Shown: positions 25,115 through 38,183, numbered from the stretch's first letter. The stretch: DNA of 64,000 bases from Dipylidium caninum (GCA_017562135.1 QEYB01000610.1:1-64000); one strand, 5' to 3'. Translations and numbers: made by a program. Notes: generated from the letters alone by a model not told the origin.

Positions 25115-25309
25115 TTAATGTTTTGTATATAGAGCTGTTGGACCCAGGTGCTGCTGATAGTGAGGACGGTGCCATTTTTTATCCAGGCGTTTGCCCCCTG
25201 TCAAAAAATTTAGCGATTCACACAACCGCCGAAATCCTCCACTAGGCGTCTTGAACGTGCTAAGGTTGTTGCACGGACCTACAAAGTCAATGTGTAGGCG
25301 GAAGGGCAT
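25115..25309 (-). mobile_element. Possible degraded retrotransposon integrase fragment
   Basis: The minus-strand frame contains RLHIDFVGP, which matches the start of the catalytic core of Ty3/Gypsy-type integrases (consensus around HIDFAGP, where D is the first acidic catalytic residue). Downstream residues do not continue the family pattern, and no reverse transcriptase, RNase H or LTR was recognised nearby. At most it is an old fragment, and the nine-residue match could be chance. Confidence 0.25.
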
Positions 25310-28300
25310 CCGATGTCACTTACTGGTTGAATCATCACTTTCCGACGCCTAGATAATGACTAAGAGGTCACTGATCTCGAGAGTAAATTGCCTTAGAAGA
25401 GAAATTCTTGATTTAAGCGGTCGCACTTGCCGCCACTCTCTGTCTTCCATCGGAAGGATTGTAATTATGTACATTGGGGACATCAAACAACAAGTGATTC
25501 ACTATCAGCTTTGGTCATGTGATGAAATCGTGTCCTCATCACTTGCATCCACTTCATACGTGATTGCGTTGGCGTGGCGTCTGGTCATCCATCTGACGAT
25601 TTACGTACCTTTTCCCGTCCTCTTCGTGGGGTTGACTCATCACATACGGCTTTCGACACGACGTCTTGATAGACCATCACGAGATGTCATGCTTGCGAAG
25701 CTGCGTCTTTGTACACTTCTTGATCCACTGGCTGGTACAAACTATTCTGTCACCGGTTTCCAGCTGTTATTATTGTGGCAAATGCTGTGACCACAAAAAC
25801 CGCCAACAGCGATTTATTTATTCTGACTGTTCGCCTCAAAACAAAATGAAAGCCTCAACATCATAGTTCGGTGCTTCCGCAAGGATTGACCTGTCTTCAT
25901 GTTGCGGAATGTGGCAAATTTTAGCAAACAGTCTTTTAATTGTTTCAAATGGGTCATGTTTCCCATGTCTGGAACGAAGGAGCTTGTACTCCTCCCCCCG
26001 CTCGCCTTTTTAGTTGAATCCCTACACCATTGTCACAGTCGTCCGAGAGCCTTTATTCACCTGTTTTTGAAGATTTTGGATCTTCACAAGGAAGATTCGA
26101 AGTGCAAAAGGCTTCTAAATCGTAAACACCTCTTCCTGGCGAATAGCTGGTTTAGTTTGTGAAATTCTAAAATACCAACTAATTAGGTTCGTCGGCATAA
26201 AGCCGAAGCGATATAAGGAACGACGACATTTACCTTCAGCTGAATAACAACGCGGTTGCGATAGCACCCGAGCAAAGATAATAGTCAGACTACCTGTGCG
26301 TTTAGTCAAAAATAAATTAAGTACTCCACAAATGGCGACACTGCTAGTCCGTTTCATGTCATTGTGCAAAATTCCAATTTCAACAGAGTAGTGCTGTAGA
26401 CTACGTCGCTACACCTTCGCACAACAATCCTCCCTCGGTTGAGTTTGGATCTCATGCGTCATTTGTAAAATATGGTGATACGACAATTTAGGCTTACCAA
26501 AATATCCTCATCTCAGCATCTACTGCACGTCCCATAATTATGAAATGGCCTTAACGACATAAGGGATCACGCAGATTGCTTGCCGAAATTTCGCGCAGAC
26601 TCCAACCAGCGTAGTCTAATGCACCTCATGACCGCAAGTCGAATTCGCACGCCTCATTAGACGGCTCCCTGTCGCTTCACTCGGGATGCCACAGCCATTT
26701 GGCCGCTGGCTTCGGCACACGGAGCGCGCAAGGAGTCACTGAAGGATTCCTCGGGCTGACCGATCGGTGTCCTGACTCTCCCTCCCCCTTCCCCTCCTCC
26801 TCCCGCCCTACTTCGCGCACGATGTTATGGTTTACGCAGGTAAATATCCCCGACTGATATCAATCCAGTGTCAGTCTTTTCAGCCTTTAAACGGATTCGG
26901 AAAATCGTCCCCCCATAAATCCTAATATTCTTGAAACAATATTATTCTCACATAAAAATCCGATGTTAGACCAAACAGTAAGGCCAACAGGCATTACTCC
27001 TAAGAGGCCTGTGACAAAAATCTCAATGTTCTTTTATTATTGATACCTCTATATCCACTAATCTATTTGGAGAACATGCTCAGAGGCGATGGTACATTTC
27101 AAGCTGCGGTAATTAAATGTGGTACTTCAGTAGCTGACAACTATAGGAATATAAATTGTAAAAGACGTAAACAGAAATAGGAGGGTTCGTAAATCGGCGG
27201 GTGGTAGCGTTAAATACAAGTCGAGATCATGGCTTCTGTACCAACGCTGTTTTGTGGTCGTAAGAGACTGGATGAGGGACCAGTTCACGTATTTTAATCT
27301 TCTGTATGCAGATGGACGTAATGACTAAATCGACGAAAAAAAGTAGACAAGGCTTCAGAACCTTACTCTAGACCACGTTATTTGTTACGCCTAGGCAGGT
27401 TCAGTGGAATTCGCAGACACCACTTCAACGTCTGAGACGACTAAAAACCATGGCTAACACAAACGGAAGTCGAGTCCAGAGTGTGCCCTCAATCGGTCTC
27501 AAATACAGGACTAAGAAGCAGGAAAAAACTGTTTGATGCCTACTTTGGTCAATAAGGATAACCTTTTAAGTGATACAATAATTCTAAATACAAAGTACTT
27601 GAGTGATTGCTTTTAGCCCTTACCTCGTATAAATAGAGAAACGATTTTAGCGGAGCCGTCACCGTCCGCAATGTGTCTACAACTCAAAATTGACTTCGCG
27701 TACTCAGAAACATTACCGTCTCCAAACGTCGGCCCGAAGGTAAAAAATCCATACTCTACCCAGACAAGGTTTAATTCAGAAATAAGAAACATGCAAGCCC
27801 GCAACTAACCCTCCCGAAATAGCCTTTAAGGCGCAAATCCAGTAGTACGGCATTGCAGCATATGAAGGACTTCCGATAGTAGAGGAAGGCCTTTCAAGTG
27901 AGCACAGGTACACCGAAGACCCCGCTGTAGAGCTAAACAATCGGCAAAAATGAACCTTTGGGTTCATATTGCATTTCGATTATAAATAGAGGGGATGGAA
28001 AACACCTGGCAGTGGAAAGTAATTCAATAACGCACCAGAACCAATACTGAAGATAGCCCAACTGACACGAAAAGTATCTTTCTAAGCACCAGCTTCAAGT
28101 AGCAAAAGTTTATTGATAGAAACAATTTGCCATGGGATGGGGGAAATTACGTAAAAGCAGATATAGAAATCATGATAGGAAATTAGTGCAGTACAGAAAC
28201 ACCACCTTACAGAAATGCGAAGAGAATTAACACACTAGAGTAATGTACCCAGAAAAAAAGTAGAGATTAGCAACGGTTTTGCCAGTCCGCAATGCAAATG

Positions 28301-28519
28301 GATAAACGTTGGGAAAGCAACACCGACAAGTCGCAAATGCATTGTACACTGTCAAAGTGCACTCAGATAAGGCGCCAAGTGCGGATAGGATCAAATAAAA
28401 TTGGGGTTTCAGCAGACCCAGCGCACCAACCAATGGCAATGCTGAAAGACTGAGCTTGTGGGCGAAATCGCACACAAAATGCAATACCCGATAAATGCAT
28501 AGAACCTCAAAGTATCACT

Positions 28520-29855
28520 TTAAGAATTGGCGGAGTAGTGGTGAGGCTCAAAATTGGATTCGGTAACGGAGGCACTGGACCTAGAGTTGAGGTTGCCCAA
28601 TGTATTTAGAGAAGTGACATCAATTGCTGCGGTGAAAGTATCTCCAGCGCAATAAGAAGGAGATACAGAAATGGCACTTTGATTTAATGGTACGCAAGAA
28701 GATCGCCGAGTGGCAGAGAGACCCGTAGAGGAAGAGGAGGTGGCAGAATGAAAAGAAGAGGAAGACAATTGACCAGTAGGTGTGGAAGTTTCAATGGGTA
28801 AGTGGGAAAGATTTTCCGCCAAAATACAAGAATTTTGGTAATCTGGAGAAACTGCACCTTCACCACGATCTATACTTGACACAGAATCCGATAAATGTAC
28901 CGTCCCTGGCTTGAAAAGTGACCTCAGGAAGTTGCAGGTTTCTTCCAACTTAAGCTGAAGAATTAACGGCCGAATAAAATGTCCTTCAGAGATTTTTTAA
29001 TATTAAACTTACCGAGTCAAATGAAGCACTTCCCGTAAACGACATAGAGCTAAACGAGGAAGGTCACGTTGATCAGGTTCCACGGTGAGATGCATTGCGT
29101 ATATAATGCAAGCCGTAGCGACATAGGCAGGTAAGAACCAATTAACACCTCCACTAAAAAAAAAGAAGTAAGTCACCGAAACACAAACCGTGGAGGATTT
29201 TCATGAAAATTTTGTTGGTCGATCCGCGGATAAGCTGTTGCAAGTCAGGTCCGCAAGGGATGAAACAGGCCAATGGTTGGATGAAGTCGATTGGAGTAAT
29301 CATAGAAAGATCAAATTGTAACGTTAATCCAATCAACAATTCTTTGGCCTGTCAGAAAAACAAAATGTGCAGATTACGCACAAAAGAAAACACCCAAGTG
29401 GTTCCAAACTTACGAACAATTCCTGCTTCGTGATTGAAAAGTCGGTGTAGCGAACGATTTGATCAACAGACACGGGAATCGTCTCTTTTAATTTACTGGA
29501 AATAAAAAAACAGGCTGCACCAACTAGCTGATAATCTCGTTTGTCTGTCTTAACTAGTGTCACGTAGCGATCGATCAACTGGACGGTATGGGCCAAAACC
29601 TCCGGCTCCGTATTTCGGTGCTCACAGACTTCCTCAGCCAGTTTATTAGTGTTCTGCGCATCCATACAGCCTGTCCCACTGGTTCTCGGTAGCAAAATGC
29701 CGGAAGGGTATGATACCGCATTTGATCAAACAATAGGTCCTGGATAACGTGCATATTTCCGTTAAAGTAAACGTCAGCTGTGGGTTGAGGCACTGTAGCT
29801 GGGATTCGTCTTCCGACTTCTCAGTCAGTTCATGCCCGGTCCTAGAATTCTCCAT
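28520..29855 (-). CDS. D-type (G1/S) cyclin
   Basis: Regulatory subunit that would activate CDK4/6-type kinases at G1/S (family role). Minus-strand exons: about 29855-29414, 29348-29185, 29153-29013, and about 28954-28520. The first cyclin fold reads EVCEHRNTEPEV, then QLIDRYV, QLVGAACFFISSKLKETIP and YTDFSITKQELF, matching cyclin D (SKLKETIP and YTDNSI are hallmarks). The second fold includes AKELLIGLTLQFDL and MITPIDFIQPL, then LPAYVATACIIYAMHL. The tail (about 140 residues) is Ser/Thr-rich. The exon phases do not all close: about one base appears missing near 29633-29640 (between TLINWL and EEVCEH), another frame change is needed near 29790, and the last junction is off by one. The start codon is therefore uncertain. 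It is divergent from RANBP3. Identity as a D-type cyclin is firm; the exact model is not. Confidence 0.85.
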
Positions 29856-30317
29856 TGAAAAGTAAACAAGCGAGGAAAATAGATCGCCAAATCCGCAATG
29901 ACCGGCTGAGACGAGCGAGCACCTATACCGTCGTACCGGAGGAATTAAAACAACACTGATTTGTCGGGATATTACCGTTTCATCTGTAGTTGAGCAGTAA
30001 TAAAATATCGCAGTATTTGAATAAGAACAATGCATAACGTTGTAAACGTGGACGCCGGATGGGCGAATAGTGTAACTCGTATTACAGATTGATGATATTT
30101 ACAAAACTTGTGACGAAGTGCGGTTATTTTTTTGGACACAACAGTCACTAGTTATTATTCCTAAAGCTTTCTTACAGAGAATTTTTACCGCAACATAAAC
30201 TAAGGCGGTAAAATCAATCACCAAATTTTTCCTGTCTTTCCTAAACGGAAGATCACTTTTCAGCAAGAATATGCACAGTTTAATGAAGAGACGCATAACT
30301 TTATGTTATAATGCTCG

Positions 30318-30509
30318 TTAAGTTATGGATATGACACACATTGTCTCAAATTGCTCGAAAAATTCAAACTCACATGCTTTCCTCTTATTGGATGCATCTT
30401 TCTGTTGTCGCCAACCATTTAGGCCCACCTTTTCAGTCGGTCGCTCTTTGGGTCTAATTTTCTTACGTAAAAGTTCTTTAATTTGCTTCTTAGGGGGTTC
30501 TTTTTGCAT
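30318..30509 (-). CDS. Small lysine-rich open frame, unassigned
   Basis: 63 codons from an ATG at 30509, highly basic at the start (KEPPKKQIKELLRKK), then KACEFEFFEQFE. It lies between the divergent cyclin D and RANBP3 genes, on the cyclin strand. It could be a small protein, a first exon (possible gtgtgt donor near 30336), or chance. I do not recognise a family. Confidence 0.3.
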   Translation of the reverse strand: MQKEPPKKQIKELLRKKIRPKERPTEKVGLNGWRQQKDASNKRKACEFEFFEQFETMCVISIT

Positions 30510-30619
30510 ATTTCTAGCTATACACTTAATTTTATAAGCTGTTAGCTAATTCCGTACGGAACTACCCGCCCGAACTACTCTCCGTTGTCAGCCTAGTCAT
30601 TTGTCAACTTTAGTTGCGA

Positions 30620-32523
30620 ATGAATCGTCCTCCTTCTGAAACAACAGATGCTTCCTCTTCATCTCCGTTTTCACCCTCGATTCTGAGGCCATCTGTACTG
30701 CATGATGGACCCAAGGCAGCCGATTCCGAGATGGGTCGATCAACATTTGAACCCCTACCGAAGTTGGGAAAATCTATCGTAGACCTCCCCAAATTTACCC
30801 CCACATGTCCCATTTCAACTACTGCAGAACCTGTCAATACACCGGGTTACGTTTTCGGTCAAAACATGAGTTCTAGAGTTGTAAACGCGAATCAAGGTGC
30901 CTCAGAAAAAATCTGGCTTGCCGTAAAGTCTGATGACAAAAAGTAAGTTAATTTGCCGTGCGCAACATCTTATTTTCTGTTTTACAGTTATTTTTTCTGC
31001 CGTTTATAAGAGTGCTCTGAAACGCGTATTGTGTCAAATTAAGATTTGTGCCTTTTTTTCTGTATTTAGTGATGTAAATAGTTCTGATGGCTCCGTATTT
31101 ACTGCACTCGCCAAGGCTGTGGTTAACCATTCAGCGGAAAATAAAGGCGGACTGCTCGAAGACTCTGCTGTGGCACTCGTCCTAAAGCGTAATGCTGCGC
31201 AGATCTCTTTGCCTTGTGCTGTCGGTGGAGAACAGCATGAAATCATCACTGGTGAGGAAGATGAGCGAACAATATTGGAGCTCACCTGCAACGCCTATGT
31301 CTTCGATCGAGACTCAAAGCAGTGGAAGGGCATAGGACAAAGTTACCTTCACTTGAACGACGCCACGGGCACCGAATGCACTACCTCACGTCTTATTATT
31401 CGTCTGCAGTCCACCCGCAGGGTGGTAGTTAACACTCGGATCTGGTCAGAGATGCCAGTGGCCCACGCGGCAGAGAATAAGGCGGTACGTATTGGCGCAT
31501 TGACCGCCACTGGACATGATCAAGCAGATACGGAAGGAACTATTCGCACCTATATGTTACGTTTCACCTCCGCCGAGTCCGCGCGCAATCTATTTGAGGC
31601 CTACAGAAACGCAGGCTTTCAGCAGAAAAGTTGGATACTTGCGTTAAGAGACCTCGCCTCGAAAATTCACAGAATTCCGAAAATGCACTAGGCGTTACTC
31701 CCGCAAAAATGTCCTCTAGCGGTATGCTTTTCTCAAAATTGATTTATAAACTTATCTTTGCCCTATTCTTCCACCGTTAAATGTCTGTGCCCCTGAAAAC
31801 TGCCTTCGCGGGTGCATATAGACCTGTTATGATCCTAATGTGCACAAATTTTGTCTCATTTTATTTCGAACGAAGATGCGGGCACAACATTTTCGGTTTT
31901 TTTTTGACCTTAAGGGAGCCTATTAGAAATCAGATAAGATATACCTCGATGTCGTATATTTTATTTTGAAGTCCCCTTTTTTCCTAGACGTTTCTAATGA
32001 TTGCTCAAGGGAAGAGAACTCAACCTCAATTCAACAGAAAAGAGTTACTACACCGAATGAGGGGAATTTGAAAAAAACCGCTACAGCTGCAGCGATATCT
32101 TTCCCTTGCCGCCAAGTTCGTCTTTATACCGCCTCCGGTGTGATGATTGAGGAGATCCAGTCAGAAGATGGAAATGGAGAAGTGGTAGTGAATATCACGG
32201 ACTTTCCTCAAAGTGGTACCTCCATTCTAGAAGTGTCTGTGTCTAGGAGGGAAACTGAGTCTCTACTGACCGCTGCCGTTGGCTCACGCCTTGCCTTCTG
32301 TCGTCTGGGTGGCAGCGAGGTGCACATCTTCTGTACCGCCGAGGTCTCGGACGATGGCGCAGAGAATGGTGATGTCAATAACGTGGCGAGGCTTGACAAG
32401 AGTTGTAGCCTTCTTCTGTCTTCTGCATCTGACGCTGAACGCCTTTATCGCTCCATTTTGTTGCGTGTTGTTCGTTTCTTTATGGAAACTTCGGGCATAA
32501 TCAAGGAGAACGAGGGCAAGTGA
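30620..32523 (+). CDS. RANBP3: Ran-binding protein 3-like (RANBP3)
   Basis: Ran-GTP-binding cofactor for CRM1-dependent nuclear export (family role). Exons: 30620-30942, 31070-31721, 31988-32523. Phases agree at both introns (AA/T and G/AC). A Ser/Pro-rich N-terminus ends in YVFGQNMSSRV, equivalent to the FVFGQNMSERV repeat of RANBP3. Exon 2 carries the RanBD1/PH-like domain: EIITGEEDERTILEL, YVFDRDSKQWKGIG, YLHLNDA, then NTRIWSEMPV. Near 31612-31620 the coding frame must shift by one base to continue as EKLDTCVKRPRL and reach the donor at 31722; without it a stop falls at 31689-31691. Exon 3 encodes about 178 residues with a further beta-rich stretch (QVRLYTASGVMIEE, RLAFCRLGGSEVHIF) that I do not recognise from human RANBP3. 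Divergent from cyclin D. Confidence 0.9.
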
Positions 32524-33341
32524 AATTACACTTGATCAGACTCCAAAATTGCGACAATGTAAATTATGTCACGCATACTTATATACTTTTAAATCAATCC
32601 AGCTATTGTTCTTTGCTGTTTATAGTATTACTCTCTTTAGGAATAAGCGAGGACTATACATGCCAAGATGCTTCAAGGTTCTGATTCGAAATGTTTTTGA
32701 GCTTGTTCACTGAAAGTTTCTATATGTAAACTCGTAAGGATTTTGCAAATGTGGTCTTTAACCTACAGAAATATAAAATAATTCACGTATCCCTATGTTT
32801 GAATCGTTTGTCATTTTCTATTTTGGCTGATAGGCGTCATGATGTTTAATTGATCTCCCAACTTTTCCATTTGCATTTTTTGAACCCCGTATTCTTACCT
32901 GAGAGCGATTATCATGGCATCTATTTTGATGAAAAGCCACTGTCTTCTTGTCTCAGCATAGGTTAAAATAACTTAAATTCCCCAGGATGGCTTAAGGAAC
33001 TTAGTGCTAAATAGGGCGACGGGTCATCGACACCATTTCAGGAGTTGCAGAATGGCGTTACTCAGACTCTTACCTGCCGTAACATCATTTAGGGTAGTAA
33101 CCGCATTATCGCAAAGTGATTAAATGGTTATTTTCATTATTGACACTCAAATATACGGAGCAGGTACGAATAAGTCGAAAAAAACCACGTAGATGTATAT
33201 GTTGTTATTGAGGTGAATGTGACATTGGAGGTGCAACATGCATGTAACAACAAGCGTTGACTGAGCTGAAGTTGAGAAAGGGACATGTATTTATTGCAAT
33301 TTTTTACGTGTTTGATTAGTTTTCTCTTCACCGACTTGTCC
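32524..33341. other. Intergenic sequence between RANBP3 and right arm
   Basis: AT-rich sequence with no supported gene. It probably contains the RANBP3 3'UTR. A poly(A)-signal-like aatataaaa occurs near 32770. Confidence 0.4.
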
Positions 33342-36300
33342 GGCACAAGTAATAAATGAAGAATCGGATTAAACAGAGCAAGATCTGCTACGCTGTCGCG
33401 TATGGATTGCCTTTAAAACCTAATATCAACCGAACAACTCTCCATGTCCTGGCAAGTAATGTCATATTCGAAAAGAGGTAATCACAAAGAATAGAGACTT
33501 TCCCCGAGTGGGGAAGGTGGGAGGCAGTATGAGGAAAACCAGATGCCCAGGCGTAATGAGAACGAGGAAGTGCGGGCCACTTTCGCCGATTCGAATAGAG
33601 CAGTTAGCGACCAGAAAACCAATGCAGTCGAAAATGATTGTCAGTAAATTGTCGTCGGAGAAGCGGGACTCAGATGCGTTGTCAAAGCCGCGTGTAGGGT
33701 CTTTTCTCCCCTCTGATCTGCGCTGGAGAGGGTGCTTGATAATAAGGTGACGTCGGGGCAGAAGGCCAACTGCTATATGGGGAAAGACAGGGATAAATAT
33801 GATATAGGATTGTAGAGGGAGGAGTTCGTACTTCTTGCTCTCTACCCTGTTTACGCCACCGTATTGTCTGCTCGTGGGCCCCCCTGTTCACTTACTCGTC
33901 AGGATTATGGCGAGGGTGTCGCGTCTTTGGAGGACCCACTTGTTTCTACCCAGGTATGGCAATGTTCAGGCCCTCACGCGGCGATGCCGATGCAGTGGTT
34001 GAGCTGTGGTTGGCTGTGACAGCTTATCCTGGTGAGATTTGGCACAGTGAGGGACTCGCGATTGACGGTTTTCTTGTGCCTACTGGTTGCATGGTCGCTG
34101 CGTCAAGACCTGGCCCACTGCGGTAAGACTGACCAGGGCATAGGGATTAGACCTGTAGGTAAAAAAATTGAGAGAAAGGAGAGTTGGAGGTGGCGGTTTG
34201 TGAAATATGGACGTAAGAAAGAACAGGAGATTCAGGTGTGTATGTGGCCTGTTCAACGCAACGCAGTTACGTCTGGGTGCAGGGGAGGTTGGTGGATCAG
34301 GGGGCATCAATGAGGTGTGGGAGTTTCGCTTGTTTTTGTAACAATAAAGTTTTTCTTCTAAATGTGTTGGCTTTGTTGGTTGACCCCGCGGTATGATTGA
34401 AAAAATACGTGGAAACAATGCCTTTGCCTGGCCTGCTGACTTATAGACCGGTTAATCAACGGTTAATGCATTGTTAGTTTGTTATAACGTAGCAAGGTGA
34501 GTCGGTTGAGGACGAGACGCATCTACGAACGGTGAGGTTGTGGTTGAGGCAGGTTGCTCTGCGTGATGCTGCCGTTCCTCAAAGAACGAGGTTGGCTTTA
34601 GGTTAATTAGTCATGGTGGTCCGTTATGTTTACACCGGTGTTGATTGGCATAGGCTGGGAGGTCCACATTTAGTCAGTGTGGTCTGTGACCCTAAAGGAC
34701 ATTAAGTTATTTACCACACCCGCAATGTCTCATTGTACCGCCATCGGTTTTAATTCGTCTGACTATATTCGTAATTTAATTGTTGGCCTTTCAGCAATGT
34801 GGCGAGAGATTTTCTTCCTCCTCCTCCTCCTCGTGGCTCCGTATGGGGACTTTGCGCCTCCGTGGCCCCCTAAAGTTGGTACCTACGAGCAGAAGGTTTC
34901 ACACTTCGACTTTGGCTCCATTTCTCCTACATTCAGACAGCGTTTTGTCTACGAGGGTATGTGAGGTATCGCCTCGAGGAGAGCTTTTGCTAGATATGTG
35001 GTACAAGCCGGGAGGCCCGATTTTTTTCTACTGCGGCAATGAGGGCAATATTTTTAGGCTTCTGGAATAATACGGGTTTCATGTTTGACATTGCGCCTAT
35101 TTTCAATGGCCTTGTTGTATTTTGCTGAACACGTAACTTGACTTTCGTGTTTTTTTTTCAACGAAACTTCTGCAACGCAGCGTTATTATGGCGAATCGAG
35201 ACCGTTTGCCAACAGTTTTGTGCAACCCTACATAGGGTACCTTTCCGTTCAAGAGGCCATGGCAGACTTCGCTGACCTGATTCCGGCGTTGAAGGTTCAG
35301 TTCAATGCAACATCATCACCGGTCATTGCGTTTGGCGGAAGGTAGCGAAGGCTATCTTACCTAGCGCAGTTTAGTTACGGCGGCATGTTGGCAGCGTATA
35401 TGCGACTTCGATATCCTCACATTGTCACAGGAGCTATAGCTTCCAGCGCCCCCTTTAAGTGGGTCACTGGGGAAGAGAGTCTACACCCATTTTTCGAGTC
35501 GATTAAAGAGGTTTTGTTTGTCGATTTGTTTCGTGTTGAGTTGTGTCGTTTGTAGGTTTATTTTAGTGCGAATGAATCATGTATCCCCGTAATCCAAGCT
35601 GCCTATGCAGAAATTATGGAACGAAGTCGAGAGGGAATAATTGGTGAGTGCTAATATTGATAATAATGCGGATAATAATGAGAATAGTGGCATTTTAGAC
35701 TTAGTGGAAGTGGTTTTCACTGACAGTGATATTCCTGTGTTTGATTTATCGAATGTCCTGGATGCCCCGTCTTCGTTCCTTCTACTGATTATAAGGATAT
35801 GCTGTTTGAGCTCCATAGAATCGGAGGGTTGCTTAAACGCCTCGATAGGTTGTTGTTGGCTTCTTGTTTTGGATTGATTGATTTCATCTAAGTGCAGGTC
35901 GAGTGTGAAGCTTTTTTTCTTCTTCTGATGCCTTATCTACATAGTTGACGATTGTTTAAAGCGTATTGGGCTGCTTTAGGTAGTCGACTTCCAAGTCCAT
36001 AAGTGCCCGAGTGAAGTAGAAATGTAGTGTGAGGGAGTACTTCTCGATAGTCATTTATTTGGTTATGGCTTAATGAAACCACGTAAGACGAGATGTTTTT
36101 TTGCTTAGGCCTGAAGAATATAACGGAGGAGTTGAATTTGTGCACTCCGTTGGAGACAGAGCAAGATCTTGACTGGGTTTTGCGGTGGTCGCGCAATGCC
36201 TTTGTGATGAATGAGTATGATGGACTATCCCTACGCAAGTTCCTTTATGTCCGATCTGCCGGCAAACCCCGTCAACGTCTCCTGCAATAAGGCCGTGGAG

Positions 36301-36456
36301 TTCGGCGCCCATAACCCGTTGGCTGGACTTAGAGAGGCAGTCGGCGTGCTCTACAGCCGCGGTTCGGGTCAGTGAGAAAAGAGAGGACCCAGCTCCCTCG
36401 TTTGCACCAGTAGAAATACATAATCACCATCGTCATCGTCGTCATTTTCGCCGACG

Positions 36457-36499
36457 TCAGCAGCCGCAGCAGAAGCAGCAGCAGCAGCAGCAGCAGCAG
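36457..36499. repeat. CAG trinucleotide run in right arm
   Basis: Imperfect then perfect CAG repeats in the sixth intron of the DPP7-like copy. The left arm has only four CTG units at about 9152-9163 in the equivalent place. Confidence 0.9.
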
Positions 36500-38183
36500 G
36501 TGTTGTTGTTTGGTGTAGTAGATAGTTGTCGATTAGAGTTCATTAATGTCTCCCTTTTCGGCGTAATATCTAGCGTGGACCATAGGATGTGTTAGGAGGT
36601 GGAGAGGGATGGAGAGCAACGTGTCCACGGCGTCTGCGCGACACGTGTTCGGTGTGCGTTGGTTGGGCGGGTGATTGACGCTCCTGGCCTGCGAAGTTTA
36701 CAATATTGACCTGTTTTCTACATGTTTGCCTACGTGTATGTGTGTGTATGTGTCGTTTTAGGCTCGTGTTTTGATTACAAAAAGCCAATTCGTCGACTGT
36801 GCGGACATAACGGGGTGCGGTTTGGCACCGACGCGATTGCGTGGGATTTCCAGGTGAGCGACAATTGATAATCTTGAGGTTGACAATAGTTGCGGTATTG
36901 CTTCGATGTGTTACACACCGCTGGTGTGAGTGAGGTGACGTGCATGACCGCATATCGCGTGCGTGAACTCGAGGATTTGGTAGTAATGAATTGTCGGGAA
37001 CATGGGTAGAAAACAAGGATTTTTTGTAAAGAGGCAGACTGCATCGATGCTAGAGCATATTCGACTGGTGACAGTTAGAATTTACATGACCCAAGGTGGA
37101 GTATTCGACGAGCAAGTGTGGTAGCTTGGAGTCCACCGGATTAGGGTGGATGGTGGAGAGCACAGAAATCCATTTCTCAATGTCATTGACTCTTAGGCCT
37201 GTACCGAGATACACCTCTATGATCCTTCGAATGCGACGTCGAATGATTTGTTCCCATCAATGCCGAAATCACTGGACGATGTGAAATGAGTACTGTTTTA
37301 AGAAGTACGGGGTACGGCTGGCAGAAAAGCAGTTACTCACGGCTTTTGGGCCGACTTCTAGTAAGTACCCTGATTTTAAATGATGTCGATCGTAATCGCC
37401 AGTTGACCGCTGGCCAGTGTCACAAAGCTCGATTGTTGATTAGAGAGGTGGTAGTTAGGGTAGTTGAGGGGCTAATTGGAGGAGTAGGGTAGAGGCTGGT
37501 AGGACATGCTGCAAACGCGAGATTTAGAAGTTGGCAAACAACCCGCCACCCTCAAGAGATGTGAGAATGGACAGACGTGCTATCAGTCAATGATACGTCT
37601 CATCTGCTACGGTCTGCGGTTTGATTAATCAGTGTGCCTGACGTAGGGCCAGAGTTGTTTTTGTTCTTTGATGGGCTCTGGGTTGTGTCAAGCCTGCCAT
37701 GGGGATTATGTCTCACGTGAGTGCTGCCGAAAATGGTCCAATCGACGGGGAAGAGAGCTGACCATGTCTGTTAGCAGTAGCTGTTGAGTCTCAGGCAGTT
37801 TCTATCGCGACTGGACGTATTTGTACTTAGACGAGTTTGCCCTTCCGAAGGGTGTCCGAACTCATGGCACTTTGTGGTTTCAGATTGGAGGACAACGAGC
37901 AACATAGTCTTCAGCAATGGGAACCTCGACCCGTGGATGAAAGGCGGCGTAATGTCCTTGCCTAAATAGCCAGTTTGCATAGCTTTACCCACTTATACTT
38001 GGCTGTCTTGTGTGTGTGTGTTTGCAACCTTGTAGATCCTTCAGGACGTGTCGAAAAGCGTCAGGGCTATTCAATAAGCGGTGGGCGCATCACCTCGATT
38101 TAAGGTGAGTTTGTGAAAGCCTCTTTCTAAGACCACAATGGCTCACCTGGCAAGCCGTCAGTGATGGGGTGGGGTGGAAGTTT

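Larger units (their letters stand above)
22788..28519. other. Gene-poor AT-rich stretch, with minor relics
   Basis: No gene can be identified across about 5.7 kb. A (GT)n tract sits at about 24425-24446. A short retroelement-integrase-like phrase occurs on the minus strand near 25250-25309. Minus-strand frames at 26115-26369, 27613-27804, 27776-27967 and 28227-28484 are moderately hydrophobic, and some end at plausible donors (gtaagg at 27630, gtaaat near 26234). They could be exons of one unrecognised membrane-protein gene downstream of cyclin D. I could not join them convincingly or assign a family. Confidence 0.4.

Noticed and set aside
27613..28484. Weak resemblance to TRIC cation channels (TMEM38)
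   Set aside because: Only scattered residues match, exon order does not follow the family, and the conserved core motifs are not present.
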